A DNA stretch of 57,133 nucleotides from an uncultured Pseudanabaenaceae cyanobacterium (GTDB taxonomy: Bacteria; Cyanobacteriota; Cyanobacteriia; PCC-9006; JAAUQQ01), in the NCBI GenBank assembly GCA_938002085.1, contig CALLAT010000164.1:1-57133 (forward strand). Direction: 5' to 3'. This document shows positions 17,436 through 25,951 of this stretch, in pieces (within the stretch, counting starts at the first letter, position 1; the number at the start of each line of letters is the position of its first letter). The position numbers were made by a program, and so were the translations under genes. Under the pieces are notes generated by a model. It had not been told where the DNA came from and did not search any database. It was given only the letters and a program-made list of their open reading frames with translations.

Positions 17436-19064
17436 CTAAATCGTCTCTAGCTTGCGTCGGTCGTATTCGATTTTGCCGTAGTCCAGCTTGATGATGCGGT
17501 CGGCGAGGTCGAAGTAGCGGTCGTCGTGACTGATGGCGAGGATGAGCTTGCCGCGATCGCGCAACCTGGGCAAAATCTCCTCATAAAACAGCGCCCGAAA
17601 GGTCGGATCTTGATCCGCCGCCCACTCGTCAAACAAGTAAATTGGACGGTCATCTAAATAGGCCGTCAACAACGCCAAGCGCTTGCGCTGTCCCTGGGAA
17701 AGAGAGGTCGTCGAAAGCTGGCCATCCGCCACCGTCACCTTGTGGTCGATGTGCAAATCCTTGAGATATTGCCGTGCCTGCTCATCCAGATCTGCCGCTG
17801 CCGCATCGTGGCCCAGCAGCTGATTGAACAGGTAGAAGTCCACAAACACCGTCGAGAAATGTTGTCGATACCACTCTAGGTTTGCGGGCGTGACGCGATC
17901 GCCATTCAACAGCACCGCCCCATCCTCAGCGCTATAAAGCCCCGTGAGAATCTTCGCCAACGTGGACTTACCGCTGCCATTACCCCCGACGATAAAAACG
18001 ATCTCCCCTGGCCCAAAACTCAAATCCACCGGCCCCAGGCAAAAGTCCTCAGCCCCGCCGCCGTAATGGTGGGAAATCGCCTCAAAGCTCAGCGACTGGA
18101 AAGGCTGCACTGGTTTAAGCAATCCAGCAGACAAATCCTCGGCCTCAGCTTCCAAACTCAGCCCCAGCTCTTGGATCTTTTGCAACGACACGTTGGCCTT
18201 CAGCAGCACGGGCAGCCGCTGCATCAACGATTCAAACGGCCGCATCAAGTAAGTCAGCGTCAGCACAAAGCCCGACAGCACCAGCGGGTCAATGGTCATC
18301 AGCCGGGGCAGCCCCAGCACCAGACCGCCAACAATGGCAAAAAACAGCATCTGCCCCCACACCGTCGCCAAGGCAAATAGATTCAATGCCGAGGTGGAAT
18401 AGCGCCGCGATGCATCGGCACTAACCGAAAGCTGCTGGTCCAAGAACCCCTGACGGCGGCGCACATTCAGCTTCAGCTCTTTAATGCCATCGGTGATCGC
18501 GCGAAAATGCTTGAACAACTGATCCTGTTCATTACGCGCCCGCTTCAGATAGCGCTGGGCCTTGCCGAGGATGAACTGCACCGTGGTGATGCCGAAGATC
18601 ATCATCACCACCGCAGCCCCTAGCACCGGCCTCGATAGGACTCCGAGATAAACCAGGCATCCGATGATGATTGCCCCGTCGATGCAGAGAAACGGAATCG
18701 CAAAGACCGCGTTGGACAGGTTGGTCACGTCATCGGTCAGCACTGCCAGCAGCCGATTAGCGCCCTGGCTTTCTAGCTGAGCCAGGGGCGCAGCCATAAT
18801 GCGACGGCTGAGCTTGAGACGCAGTCGATAAATGGCGTCCTGGGAAAGGCGGACGAGAAGGAATTGGGAAATGGGAGAGGTGAGGAGAGCGATCGCCAAC
18901 AAAACAAAGAACTGCAACGCCAACCCCGGCTGCAACGGATCCTTCACCGCATCATTTATCAGCGAAATCAGCTTGGCACTACAGCCCCCACTGACCAAAC
19001 CCGCCAGCACCGCCAGCGCCACCTGCCAGCCCGACTCCCGCACCAGCAGCCAAATAATGTTCAT
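17436..19064 (-). CDS. Cyclic-peptide-type ABC exporter, fused membrane and ATPase (PvdE/SyrD family)
   Basis: A 542-residue half-transporter starting MNIIWLLVRESGWQ. I choose ATG 19064 because AAGGGGG stands six bases upstream. About six membrane helices are followed by an ATPase domain: Walker A GGNGSGKST, signature LSQGQRKRLAL, Walker B IYLFDEWAADQDP, and the switch His in AISHDD. The DEWAADQDP wording and the overall length are typical of the cyclic-peptide exporter subfamily (SyrD, PvdE), whose members export siderophores or lipopeptides as homodimers. No peptide synthetase is nearby, so the cargo is unknown. The 5-formyl-THF cyclo-ligase gene lies just upstream in the same direction. 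Confidence 0.85.
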   Translation of the reverse strand: MNIIWLLVRESGWQVALAVLAGLVSGGCSAKLISLINDAVKDPLQPGLALQFFVLLAIALLTSPISQFLLVRLSQDAIYRLRLKLSRRIMAAPLAQLESQGANRLLAVLTDDVTNLSNAVFAIPFLCIDGAIIIGCLVYLGVLSRPVLGAAVVMMIFGITTVQFILGKAQRYLKRARNEQDQLFKHFRAITDGIKELKLNVRRRQGFLDQQLSVSADASRRYSTSALNLFALATVWGQMLFFAIVGGLVLGLPRLMTIDPLVLSGFVLTLTYLMRPFESLMQRLPVLLKANVSLQKIQELGLSLEAEAEDLSAGLLKPVQPFQSLSFEAISHHYGGGAEDFCLGPVDLSFGPGEIVFIVGGNGSGKSTLAKILTGLYSAEDGAVLLNGDRVTPANLEWYRQHFSTVFVDFYLFNQLLGHDAAAADLDEQARQYLKDLHIDHKVTVADGQLSTTSLSQGQRKRLALLTAYLDDRPIYLFDEWAADQDPTFRALFYEEILPRLRDRGKLILAISHDDRYFDLADRIIKLDYGKIEYDRRKLETI

Positions 19065-19146
19065 AGAGACCCCCTTAAAGCCAAACCCTAATACGGGCAA
19101 ATCCCCGCTGCACCAGCTCTCTATCCTAGCGGTTCACCACAGCAGA

Positions 19147-19737
19147 CTAGCCGACCTCAGCCTCACCAACCGAGAAATAGCCTCGCTCCGTACAAACAGC
19201 ATCTAAGGCACAATCCCAAGGGTCCTGGGGCAATTGCTCCAGATATGCAAAATCAAAGACAATGCCAATCGTGGGAATTTCTTTGCAATCGTCGCGGCTC
19301 AGCAAACGATCGTAGAAGCCGCCTCCATACCCCAGTCGGTTGCCCTGGCGATCGCATCCCACTGCCGGAACAAGAATCAAATCAGCCTGAGCAGGATCAA
19401 TTTGCGGTGAAGAATGGGTAGGTTCTTGAATACCAAAGGCCCCACTCACCAATGGCTCACCGGCTTTCCAGTCGTGCCAGGCCAAACTCTTGCCCACACA
19501 ACGAGGCATCCCCCAGCATTTTTTCTGTCCCCCAGAAGAATGCCATAGCGCCGCCAAACTCGGCTCCTGGCGAAAGCTAAAGAATGCCAAGATTAATTGA
19601 GCCTGCTGAAACCACTCCGTCCCAGCAATCTGCTGACATAACTCGTCACTTTGAGCCTGCCAAAGAGTCGTAGGAAGGTCCCGCCGTTGGCCAATTAAAG
19701 CCTGCCGCAACTCCCGTTTCACCACCGCTTGTTCCAT
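19147..19737 (-). CDS. 5-formyltetrahydrofolate cyclo-ligase
   Basis: The 196-residue enzyme converts 5-formyl-THF with ATP to 5,10-methenyl-THF, returning the stored folate to one-carbon metabolism in the cytosol. Supporting motifs are KRELRQAL at the N-terminus, LILAFFSFRQEPS, DLILVPAVGCDRQGNRLGYGGGFYDR (the ATP/folate site) and IGIVFDFAYLEQLPQDPWD near the C-terminus. Size is normal for the family. It starts at ATG 19737 and is followed after 82 bases by the ABC exporter gene. The divergent DUF4126 gene lies upstream. Confidence 0.92.
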   Translation of the reverse strand: MEQAVVKRELRQALIGQRRDLPTTLWQAQSDELCQQIAGTEWFQQAQLILAFFSFRQEPSLAALWHSSGGQKKCWGMPRCVGKSLAWHDWKAGEPLVSGAFGIQEPTHSSPQIDPAQADLILVPAVGCDRQGNRLGYGGGFYDRLLSRDDCKEIPTIGIVFDFAYLEQLPQDPWDCALDAVCTERGYFSVGEAEVG

Positions 19738-19854
19738 AGCAACTAGCCCTTTGAACAGTATTGCTTTGCAACTCAGCCTTTAATTAGGCCATACACAGCC
19801 GCTTTCCTCAGCCACTGTGCCACCACTGTACGACTCATCTCATTTGCCCAGGGC

Positions 19855-20448
19855 ATGATCGCTATCCTCGCTTCACTCTCTGCATCCGCTGCTGGTGGCC
19901 TCCGCATTGCCCTACCGCTTCTGGTCATTGGCTTTGCCCGCAGCATGTCCCTTTGGGATGATGTGCCGCTGCTGTCTCGCATCCACCCCCAGGTTCTAAT
20001 CGGCATTCTAGTCAGCTGGACCCTTTGCGAACTATTCCTGTCCAAGAACCTGCTGGGTCAGCGCATTCAGCAAACCATTCAAATCATCTTTAGCCCCCTG
20101 GCTGGTGGCATTTTGGGAAGCACCGTTGCACTCAATTTTGGTTTACAACCGTGGCCTGCGATCGCCCTAGGCTGCGTCGGTGGAGCTCTAGCCTTATTAA
20201 TTCAGCTCGTCCAAACCGGCTGGGTCTTCCGCCTCCAGGGCCTGCCCATCTGGTTCAACCTGGCCGAAGATGTCCTCTGCATTAGCCTAGTCCTCCTAGC
20301 CTTCGATGCCCCCACTCAGGGGGGAATTATTGCTCTGATGCTACTCTGGCTGGCCCTGCGTAGCTCGACAGCTTGGCGACAGTGGTACGTAGAGCAATCC
20401 AGCAACCGTGGAGCCGATCCTCGGTCGGGCAAGTCAGCACCGGATTAA
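19855..20448 (+). CDS. DUF4126 membrane protein, second copy
   Basis: A 197-residue polytopic protein with about five membrane segments. The opening SLSASAAGGLRIALPLLVIGFAR aligns by eye with the SLSAAAGFRVFVPLLVVSLA of the copy at 16710, and GGILGSTVALNFG matches its GTLVAGSLA region. It ends in a polar tail (QSSNRGADPRSGKSAPD). Function unknown. It begins at ATG 19855 and is followed 26 bases later by dinB, so the two may be cotranscribed. Confidence 0.8.
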   Translation: MIAILASLSASAAGGLRIALPLLVIGFARSMSLWDDVPLLSRIHPQVLIGILVSWTLCELFLSKNLLGQRIQQTIQIIFSPLAGGILGSTVALNFGLQPWPAIALGCVGGALALLIQLVQTGWVFRLQGLPIWFNLAEDVLCISLVLLAFDAPTQGGIIALMLLWLALRSSTAWRQWYVEQSSNRGADPRSGKSAPD

Positions 20449-20474
20449 AGCACAGTTATACTACTAGGCGAAGA

Positions 20475-21569
20475 GTGAGCCCCAGCGCTGTGCTTCGCAA
20501 AATCATCCACGTCGATATGGATGCGTTCTACGCTTCGGTGGAACAGCGAGACCATCCCCAATATCGAGGTCGCCCCCTAGTGGTCGGGGGCGGTCCCCAC
20601 AGCCGAGGGGTTGTAGCAGCAGCCAGCTACGAAGCCCGCAAGTTTGGCATTCACTCCGCCATGCCCTCGCGCCTTGCTGCGAAACGCTGCCCCCACTTAA
20701 TTTTTGCCAAGACGCGGTTTGACGTTTATCGCGATGTCTCAGACCAAATCCGCGAGATCTTCCACAGCTACACCGGCCTCGTAGAGCCCCTGTCCTTAGA
20801 TGAGGCTTACCTGGATGTAACCGATCATCCTCGGGGGTCAGCCATGGCGATCGCCCGCGAGATCAAGCAGCGCATCAAACAAACCACCCGCCTCAACGCC
20901 TCCGCCGGAGTCTCCTGCAACAAGTTCCTCGCCAAGATGGCCTCCGACGAAGATAAGCCCAATGGCCTCTTCCTCATCGCCCCAGACCAAGCGGAAGCCT
21001 TCGTCGAACAGCTCCCCATCGAGAAATTCCACGGCATTGGCCCTGCCACTGCCGCCAAAATGCACAGCCACGGCATTCGCACCGGGGCTGACTTGAAGCA
21101 ATGGGAAGAGGCGGATCTGCGCGATCGCTTCGGCAAAGTCGGCAGCCACTACTACCGCATTGCCCGAGGGCAAGACCATCGCCCCGTCAATCCCAACCGC
21201 ATCCGCAAATCCATCGGAGCCGAGAACAGCTTTGCCCAAGACCTGGCAAGCCTCGCCGAAATGAACGACGCCTTGGAAGCCATCGCCCAGCGCGTCACAG
21301 AACGCATGGCCAAGGTGCCCGGCAGCGGCCACACCCTCACCCTCAAAATTAAATACGCCAACTATCAGCAGGTCACCCGCAGCCAAACCTTTGACAAGCC
21401 AGTTCTCACCTCAGAAATCTTTGAACGAGCCAAAGCGCTGTTGCTAGAGCATGTGGACCGCGATCGCCAAGTCCGACTCCTAGGCATCACCCTCTCCAAC
21501 CTCAGCGACGGCAAGCCCCAAACGGCCTCAGACACACCGAAATTCAGGCAGCTCCAACTTGCCGTCTAA
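20475..21569 (+). CDS. dinB: DNA polymerase IV (Y family, translesion)
   Basis: The 364-residue error-prone polymerase copies past DNA lesions. It has the catalytic metal motif HVDMDAFYASVEQ near the N-terminus, ASYEARKFGIHSAMPSRLA, and the second acidic centre EPLSLDEAYLDVT. The thumb/finger helix-hairpin region is FHGIGPATAAKMHSHGI, and the little-finger domain follows. I take GTG 20475, which lies after the DUF4126 stop and leaves ten residues before the core; the frame is open to 20373 but that extension overlaps the previous gene. GTG 20490 is another possible start. No C-terminal clamp-binding peptide is obvious, though LRQLQLAV-like FRQLQLAV at the end could serve. Confidence 0.92.
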   Translation: MSPSAVLRKIIHVDMDAFYASVEQRDHPQYRGRPLVVGGGPHSRGVVAAASYEARKFGIHSAMPSRLAAKRCPHLIFAKTRFDVYRDVSDQIREIFHSYTGLVEPLSLDEAYLDVTDHPRGSAMAIAREIKQRIKQTTRLNASAGVSCNKFLAKMASDEDKPNGLFLIAPDQAEAFVEQLPIEKFHGIGPATAAKMHSHGIRTGADLKQWEEADLRDRFGKVGSHYYRIARGQDHRPVNPNRIRKSIGAENSFAQDLASLAEMNDALEAIAQRVTERMAKVPGSGHTLTLKIKYANYQQVTRSQTFDKPVLTSEIFERAKALLLEHVDRDRQVRLLGITLSNLSDGKPQTASDTPKFRQLQLAV

Positions 21570-21590
21570 AGCCATAAAGCTGACCAAAAT

Positions 21591-21662
21591 GGAGAATAGG
21601 GGATTCGAACCCCTGACCTCTGCGGTGCGATCGCAGCACTCTACCAGCTGAGCTAATTCCCC
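21591..21662 (-). tRNA. tRNA-Ala (anticodon CGC)
   Basis: The minus strand folds as a 72-nt cloverleaf: acceptor GGGGAAT pairs with ATTCTCC, the D arm is GCTC/GAGT, the anticodon arm is CTGCG/CGCAG with loop ATCGCAC (anticodon CGC, reading GCG), and the T arm is AGGGG/CCCCT with loop TTCGAAT. CCA is not encoded. The anticodon arm contains a complete HIP1 octamer (21627-21634). Confidence 0.95.
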
Positions 21663-21846
21663 AAAATCTTGAGCGACAAGCGCTTCAATTGCCCAATGCT
21701 CAAAGATTAAGAATGATCCTAGCATCCTCTCTTAATTCGGTAGCGCCCCTTCCCGTTGCTAAAATTTAAGACAGTCCCCTTGTGAACGCTCCATCTTATG
21801 AGTGACACGACTAACTGGGGACTGGGCCTTAACCTACTCCAATGCC

Positions 21847-22059
21847 ATGGCAACTTTCACCGTTTCCAAAGAAAAGCTGGCTGAGTTCACTCCCGAGAGC
21901 GTCGCGAAACTCGCTGAACGCCTGGAAGAAGACGATTACAGCTCTGCGTTTGAAAGCTTGAATGACTGGCAGTTGCTGCGGGCGATCGCCTTCCAGCGTC
22001 CCGAATTGATCGAACCCTATATTCATCTCCTGGACCTACAATCCTTCGACGAATCCTAG
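21847..22059 (+). CDS. DUF2555-family small protein
   Basis: A 70-residue soluble protein, MATFTVSKEKLAEFTPESV, followed by LAERLEEDDYSSAFESLNDWQLLRAIAFQRPELIEPYIHLLDLQ. The DWQLLRAIAFQRPELIEPYI core is what I recall for the cyanobacterial DUF2555 family, of unknown function. ATG 21847 is chosen over GTG 21802, which adds residues unlike the family. It stands before coaBC and may share its transcript. A dispersed palindrome (22087-22111) lies between them. Confidence 0.8.
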   Translation: MATFTVSKEKLAEFTPESVAKLAERLEEDDYSSAFESLNDWQLLRAIAFQRPELIEPYIHLLDLQSFDES

Positions 22060-22086
22060 GGATATAGAAGTCGCCCCCTGATTAAC

Positions 22087-22111
22087 GTAGGGACATGGCA
22101 TTGCCATGTCC
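22087..22111. repeat. Dispersed palindrome, single copy
   Basis: GTAG followed by GGACATGGC, ATT, GCCATGTCC: the same unit as at 8973, 9078 and 27164. It stands 28 bases after the DUF2555 stop and 32 bases before coaBC, so a transcript spanning both genes would carry the hairpin. Confidence 0.75.
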
Positions 22112-22142
22112 TCATTTCTAAACCGAAAGCTACCTCAAAATT

Positions 22143-23375
22143 TTGTCTGATTGGAAAGGTCGTCGCATTCTCCTCGCCATCAGCGGCGGCATCGCGGCCT
22201 ATAAAGTTTGCCAACTCGCTTCAACCCTCGGCAAAGCCGGGGTCGATGTACGAGCCATCCTCACGGATTCGGCCCAGCAGTTTGTCACGCCCCTCAGCTT
22301 CAGCACCCTCTGTCGCCAGCCCACCCTCACCGACGCAGACTTCTGGAACGCCACCCAGGGGCGACCGCTCCATATCGAGCTGGGTGAATGGGCAGAGGTC
22401 ATGGTCATTGCCCCGCTGACGGCCAATACCCTGGCCAAGCTTGCCCACGGCGCCGCCGACAACCTCCTCACTAACACCGTCCTGGCCTCCACCTGCCCCG
22501 TTCTGCTGGCCCCCGCCATGAACACCGACATGTGGGAGCAGCAAGCGGTCCAGCGCAACTGGCAGCAGGTGCAAACCGACCCACGGTTCCACAGCGCTGC
22601 ACCCGGCGTAGGGTTGCTGGCCTGCGATCGCCAGGGCACAGGCCGCATGGCCGAGCCTGCCCAGCTCCTCGCCCAGCTCAAATCCCTCCTGCACCAATCC
22701 GACGCCCATCGCCTAGGCGAGCGAGACCTTACCGGAAAACGCATCCTTATCAGCGGCGGTGGCACCCAGGAATTCATCGACGCCGTACGCTTCATCGGCA
22801 ACCCCTCCACGGGGCGCATGGGTATCGCCCTCGCCCTTGCCGCCCACCATCGCGGCGCCCAGGTCACCCTTGTCCATGGACCGATGCATGAAGCTGACTT
22901 GGCGATCGCCAGTGACATTCAGCGCCACCCCGTCACCACCGCCGCCGAAATGCAACAGGCCCTAGAAACCGCCTGGCCCCAGCAAGACTGGCTGCTCATG
23001 GCCGCCGCCGTCGCCGACCTAACCCCCGCCCAGACCCACAGCCACAAACTCCCCAAAGCCGACTTACCCAATCCGCTCCCCCTCTCCAACGTCCCGGACC
23101 TCGTGGCCGCCCTTGCCCAACAAAAGCAGCCCCAGCAAAAAATCATTGGCTTCGCAGCCCAAACCGGCGACATCATCACCCCGGCCCAGGGCAAGCTTCA
23201 GCGCAAGGGCCTGGATGCCATTGTTGCCAATCCAGTAGATAGAGTGGATGCCGGCTTTGGGGGCGATCGCAACCAAGGCCAATTCATCCCAGCCCAAGGC
23301 CAAGCCACGCCCCTCCCCCCTAGCAGCAAACTCACCATGGCCCACCGCATCTACGACGCCATCCACAATCTCTAA
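22143..23375 (+). CDS. coaBC: Bifunctional CoaBC, phosphopantothenoylcysteine synthase/decarboxylase
   Basis: The 410-residue enzyme makes 4'-phosphopantetheine precursor for coenzyme A. The N-terminal flavoprotein decarboxylase (CoaC) shows [12 protein letters not shown], the catalytic-His stretch [26 protein letters not shown], and [11 protein letters not shown]. The C-terminal synthase (CoaB) shows [27 protein letters not shown] and a late KIIGFAAQT. The start is TTG 22143 with no clear ribosome site; the protein begins just before the flavin domain, so no residues appear to be missing. The synthase motif has STGRMG where SSGKMG is usual, a conservative change. Confidence 0.93.
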   Translation: MSDWKGRRILLAISGGIAAYKVCQLASTLGKAGVDVRAILTDSAQQFVTPLSFSTLCRQPTLTDADFWNATQGRPLHIELGEWAEVMVIAPLTANTLAKLAHGAADNLLTNTVLASTCPVLLAPAMNTDMWEQQAVQRNWQQVQTDPRFHSAAPGVGLLACDRQGTGRMAEPAQLLAQLKSLLHQSDAHRLGERDLTGKRILISGGGTQEFIDAVRFIGNPSTGRMGIALALAAHHRGAQVTLVHGPMHEADLAIASDIQRHPVTTAAEMQQALETAWPQQDWLLMAAAVADLTPAQTHSHKLPKADLPNPLPLSNVPDLVAALAQQKQPQQKIIGFAAQTGDIITPAQGKLQRKGLDAIVANPVDRVDAGFGGDRNQGQFIPAQGQATPLPPSSKLTMAHRIYDAIHNL

Positions 23376-23634
23376 CCCCAAGGCAAACTAGAGCAGGCCC
23401 CACACAAACCCTCCCAACAAACGGATAGATCAAGCGACAAGGGCAGGTTTAGCGAGATCCATCGACGATTGCCCCCAAACGCCCAACCCAAGCCCCCTGC
23501 CAACGCCCCAGCGGCAAGATCAATGCTCCGCCCTCAGCACCTTCCCTCTAAACCATATAAAACTCTCTCAGAAGAGAAATCCTTCTCCTCATCGCAACAA
23601 ACCTAAATTCACCGGGCATACTGGGAAAGCAATC

Positions 23635-24195
23635 ATGACCAGACAACCCAGCATGAAGCGAGCTTTCCAGCGACCGATTCATCTTGCCCTAGGCCTCGCA
23701 GCTGGCCTCGGCATCCTTCTCAGCGGCAGCGCAGCTCGCTCCGCTGAAAACATCACCCTTATCATCGGGCCTCTCAACCGCTCCATATCCGTCAGCGACA
23801 TTGAAGGTCTCGCTCAAGGCAAAGCTGCCAAGGGTGACCTAAGAACCGTCTTACGCTTTGCCGGTCAGGACAGTGCAGAAGCCGGCGCAATCCTAGGCAG
23901 AAAGCTCCCCTTCAGCGTCATCGACGCCGACCAAATCCTCAACAGCAGCCTGGGTGACAGCCTCCTCAGCAAACTGGGCCAAATTATCTCGCCTCGATCT
24001 TCTGGCCAGGCCGGAGCCCAAGCCCTCAGAGCCGCCATCATCCTCTCCCTCGCCGATGACGGCCAAGCCAGCGCTCTGGAAATTCTGCGCCGCTATCCGA
24101 CAGATATCCGCGTCGATGTGGGAGCCCTGCAAAAAGCATCTAAAGAATTTAAAGATCTCCCCCAACTTCTGCGAGGCTTTGGCGGCAGCTCTTAG
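23635..24195 (+). CDS. Stand-alone DUF1400 exported protein
   Basis: A 186-residue protein with an N-terminal signal peptide (LALGLAAGLGILLSGSAARSAE, likely cleaved after Ala) and then a DUF1400 domain: ITLIIGPLNRSISVSDIEGLAQG, the Leu-rich helical centre, and ALRAAIILSLADDGQASALEILRRYPT. In cyanobacteria this domain usually precedes an alpha/beta hydrolase; here no hydrolase domain follows, and the gene ends before a strong terminator. It is likely periplasmic or thylakoid-lumenal. Function unknown. The start is ATG 23635 (an ATG 15 bases later is also possible). Confidence 0.8.
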   Translation: MTRQPSMKRAFQRPIHLALGLAAGLGILLSGSAARSAENITLIIGPLNRSISVSDIEGLAQGKAAKGDLRTVLRFAGQDSAEAGAILGRKLPFSVIDADQILNSSLGDSLLSKLGQIISPRSSGQAGAQALRAAIILSLADDGQASALEILRRYPTDIRVDVGALQKASKEFKDLPQLLRGFGGSS

Positions 24196-24221
24196 GGATT
24201 TCGCAATAATTCCACAACCTC

Positions 24222-24266
24222 AAAAGAGCCTGACTAGAGTCGCAATCACTCTAGTCAGGCTCTTTT
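24222..24266. terminator. Strong bidirectional intrinsic terminator
   Basis: A perfect 19-bp stem (24222-24240 with 24248-24266) around loop CGCAATC, flanked by AAAA and TTTT. It sits between the convergent DUF1400 gene and the small hypothetical gene at 24371, so it can stop transcription from both sides. Confidence 0.9.
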
Positions 24267-24370
24267 CGAATGAAGAGGACAAGGAAACTCCCAGGTCATG
24301 AAAAATCGTCGCGAGACAGTGACCTGAGAGAGGAGCTTCACAATTTGAAATAAAGCCTATCCCTGTGTGC

Positions 24371-24688
24371 TTAAATCTCCTCCAGAGGCTCATCATCAGG
24401 GTCTTCGAGCTCTTCAATCCAATGCATAATCGAGCGAAGCCTCAATCGAGGAATATAAGGCCATCCTCCCGCCCGCTCCATATCTTGCAGCAGCCGATAA
24501 AGCGCCTGGCGATTCGTCGGCAAAGCCCGTCGGAAGGGCCCATCCTCTATTTCACGGTGTAGCTGTTCCAGCAGCCGAAGCAGGCCCAGCAAGGCTTCCA
24601 CGTCACCATCGTGGGCCTGGGCAAGGTCTCGAACAGACTGGGCCATGGCCTGAATTTCTGGACTTAGGCTGGCAGTATCCTCGGGCAT
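24371..24688 (-). CDS. Small conserved hypothetical protein
   Basis: A 105-residue, mostly helical and acidic protein (MPEDTASLSPEIQAMAQSV, then LLGLLRLLEQLHREIEDGPFRRALPTNRQALYRLLQDMERAGGW) ending DPDDEPLEEI. No membrane helix or catalytic motif. The even codon use and its own ATG at 24688 between two well-formed genes argue it is real. It resembles conserved cyanobacterial small proteins but I cannot name a family. The strong terminator at 24222-24266 serves its 3' side. Confidence 0.65.
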   Translation of the reverse strand: MPEDTASLSPEIQAMAQSVRDLAQAHDGDVEALLGLLRLLEQLHREIEDGPFRRALPTNRQALYRLLQDMERAGGWPYIPRLRLRSIMHWIEELEDPDDEPLEEI

Positions 24689-24949
24689 TACTGAATCACA
24701 TGACGTTTAAAGCGAAACCATCGTAACTCAAGGCCAAATTTTAGAGGGATCTCACCATTCGGTAGAATTCCAACAGAGTGATTCAAACGTGCGGTGATCA
24801 TAGAGAATTAGATCATTTACATCCCAAATTTGGGTCGGGTGTGAAGCAGCGGCAAGCGGTAATGCTTAGTTCACCAAATGTCTGCTGCGCGATCGCCCAT
24901 ATAACCATGACAGGGTTTGATATCAACAAGCGATCTTTTGAGGTCTAAT

Positions 24950-25774
24950 ATGCGGTTTCGAGCTTTTATCGGGGCAGTCTGTGCCCTATGTCTGTTTGCA
25001 GTCACAGTTTTTAGTGATGCTGCCCAAGCGGTGCCTAAAGGCTTCAGCTACGACGACATCGTGAATACAGGTCTAGCGAACAGCTGCCCCCAGATCGATC
25101 AAACGGTCCGTGGTTCTATTCCTCTAGACAATGGAACCTCCTACGAACTCACCGCGCTTTGCGTCGAGCCCTTGGAGTATTTCATTAAGCAGGAACCAGT
25201 TTCCAAGCGCGCCAAAGCATCCTTCGTTGAAGGCAAGAGCTTGACACGCTACACCTCAACCATCGACCAGGTGAGAGGTCCCCTAAACTTCAACAGTGAT
25301 GGCACCTTGACCTTCATCGAGAAGGAAGGCATGGACTTCCAAGCCAACACGATTCTGATGCCTGCTGGCGAAGAATATCCTTTCTTGTTCAGCATCAAGG
25401 GCCTTGAAGCCACCACAGGTGAAGCGACCAGCGCCATCACCACTTCGACGGACTTTGAAGGTGACTACCGCGTCCCTTCCTACCGCACCTCCAACTTCCT
25501 GGATCCCAAAGGTCGTGGCCTGACCACTGGTTACGAGAGTGCTGTGGCAATTCCTTCCACCGGCGATGCTGAAAAAATCCGCAAGGAAAACGTCAAGCGC
25601 TATGTGAACGGTGTGGGCCATATGTCCATGCTGGTTTCCAAAGTGGACAGCGACACTGGCGAAATCTCCGGAATCTTCGAATGTGTTCAGCCTTCTGATA
25701 CAGATATGGGCGGAAAAGAGCCTGTAGATGTGAAAATCCGTGGCGTTTTCTACGGTGTAGTTGAAGAAGCTTAA
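24950..25774 (+). CDS. psbO: Photosystem II manganese-stabilising protein PsbO
   Basis: The 33-kDa extrinsic subunit that shields the Mn4CaO5 cluster on the lumenal side of photosystem II. A typical signal peptide (residues 1-27, FRAFIGAVCALCLFAVTVFSDAAQA) is followed by the mature protein: GFSYDDIVNTGLANSCPQI, the conserved Cys pair in NSC and ALC, RYTSTIDQVRGPL, EGMDFQANTI, and the C-terminal GEISGIFECVQPSDTD and VKIRGVFYGVVE. ATG 24950 is chosen because GAGG stands seven bases upstream; the frame extends to 24917 without support. The gene ends in its own terminator. Confidence 0.97.
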   Translation: MRFRAFIGAVCALCLFAVTVFSDAAQAVPKGFSYDDIVNTGLANSCPQIDQTVRGSIPLDNGTSYELTALCVEPLEYFIKQEPVSKRAKASFVEGKSLTRYTSTIDQVRGPLNFNSDGTLTFIEKEGMDFQANTILMPAGEEYPFLFSIKGLEATTGEATSAITTSTDFEGDYRVPSYRTSNFLDPKGRGLTTGYESAVAIPSTGDAEKIRKENVKRYVNGVGHMSMLVSKVDSDTGEISGIFECVQPSDTDMGGKEPVDVKIRGVFYGVVEEA

Positions 25775-25847
25775 AATCCCAAGCCGACTGGATGCGCCTG
25801 CCCCAGGCAGCGCAACTAAAGAGCTTAATTGAGTGAATTAGCTTTGC

Positions 25848-25878
25848 AAGGAGTTTCCCGCTGGGAAACTCCTTTTTT
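25848..25878 (+). terminator. Intrinsic terminator of psbO
   Basis: AAGGAGTTTCCC (25848-25859) pairs perfectly with GGGAAACTCCTT (25863-25874) around a three-base loop GCT and is followed by TTTT. It ends psbO and lies inside the open frame upstream of sat, which helps place the true sat start downstream. Confidence 0.9.
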
Positions 25879-25951
25879 AATGGGTACTTGTACTTGGTTA
25901 GGTCCACGCCTCAAGCTAGGATTAGAGACCGGACGCAAGGGAGTAACAAAA

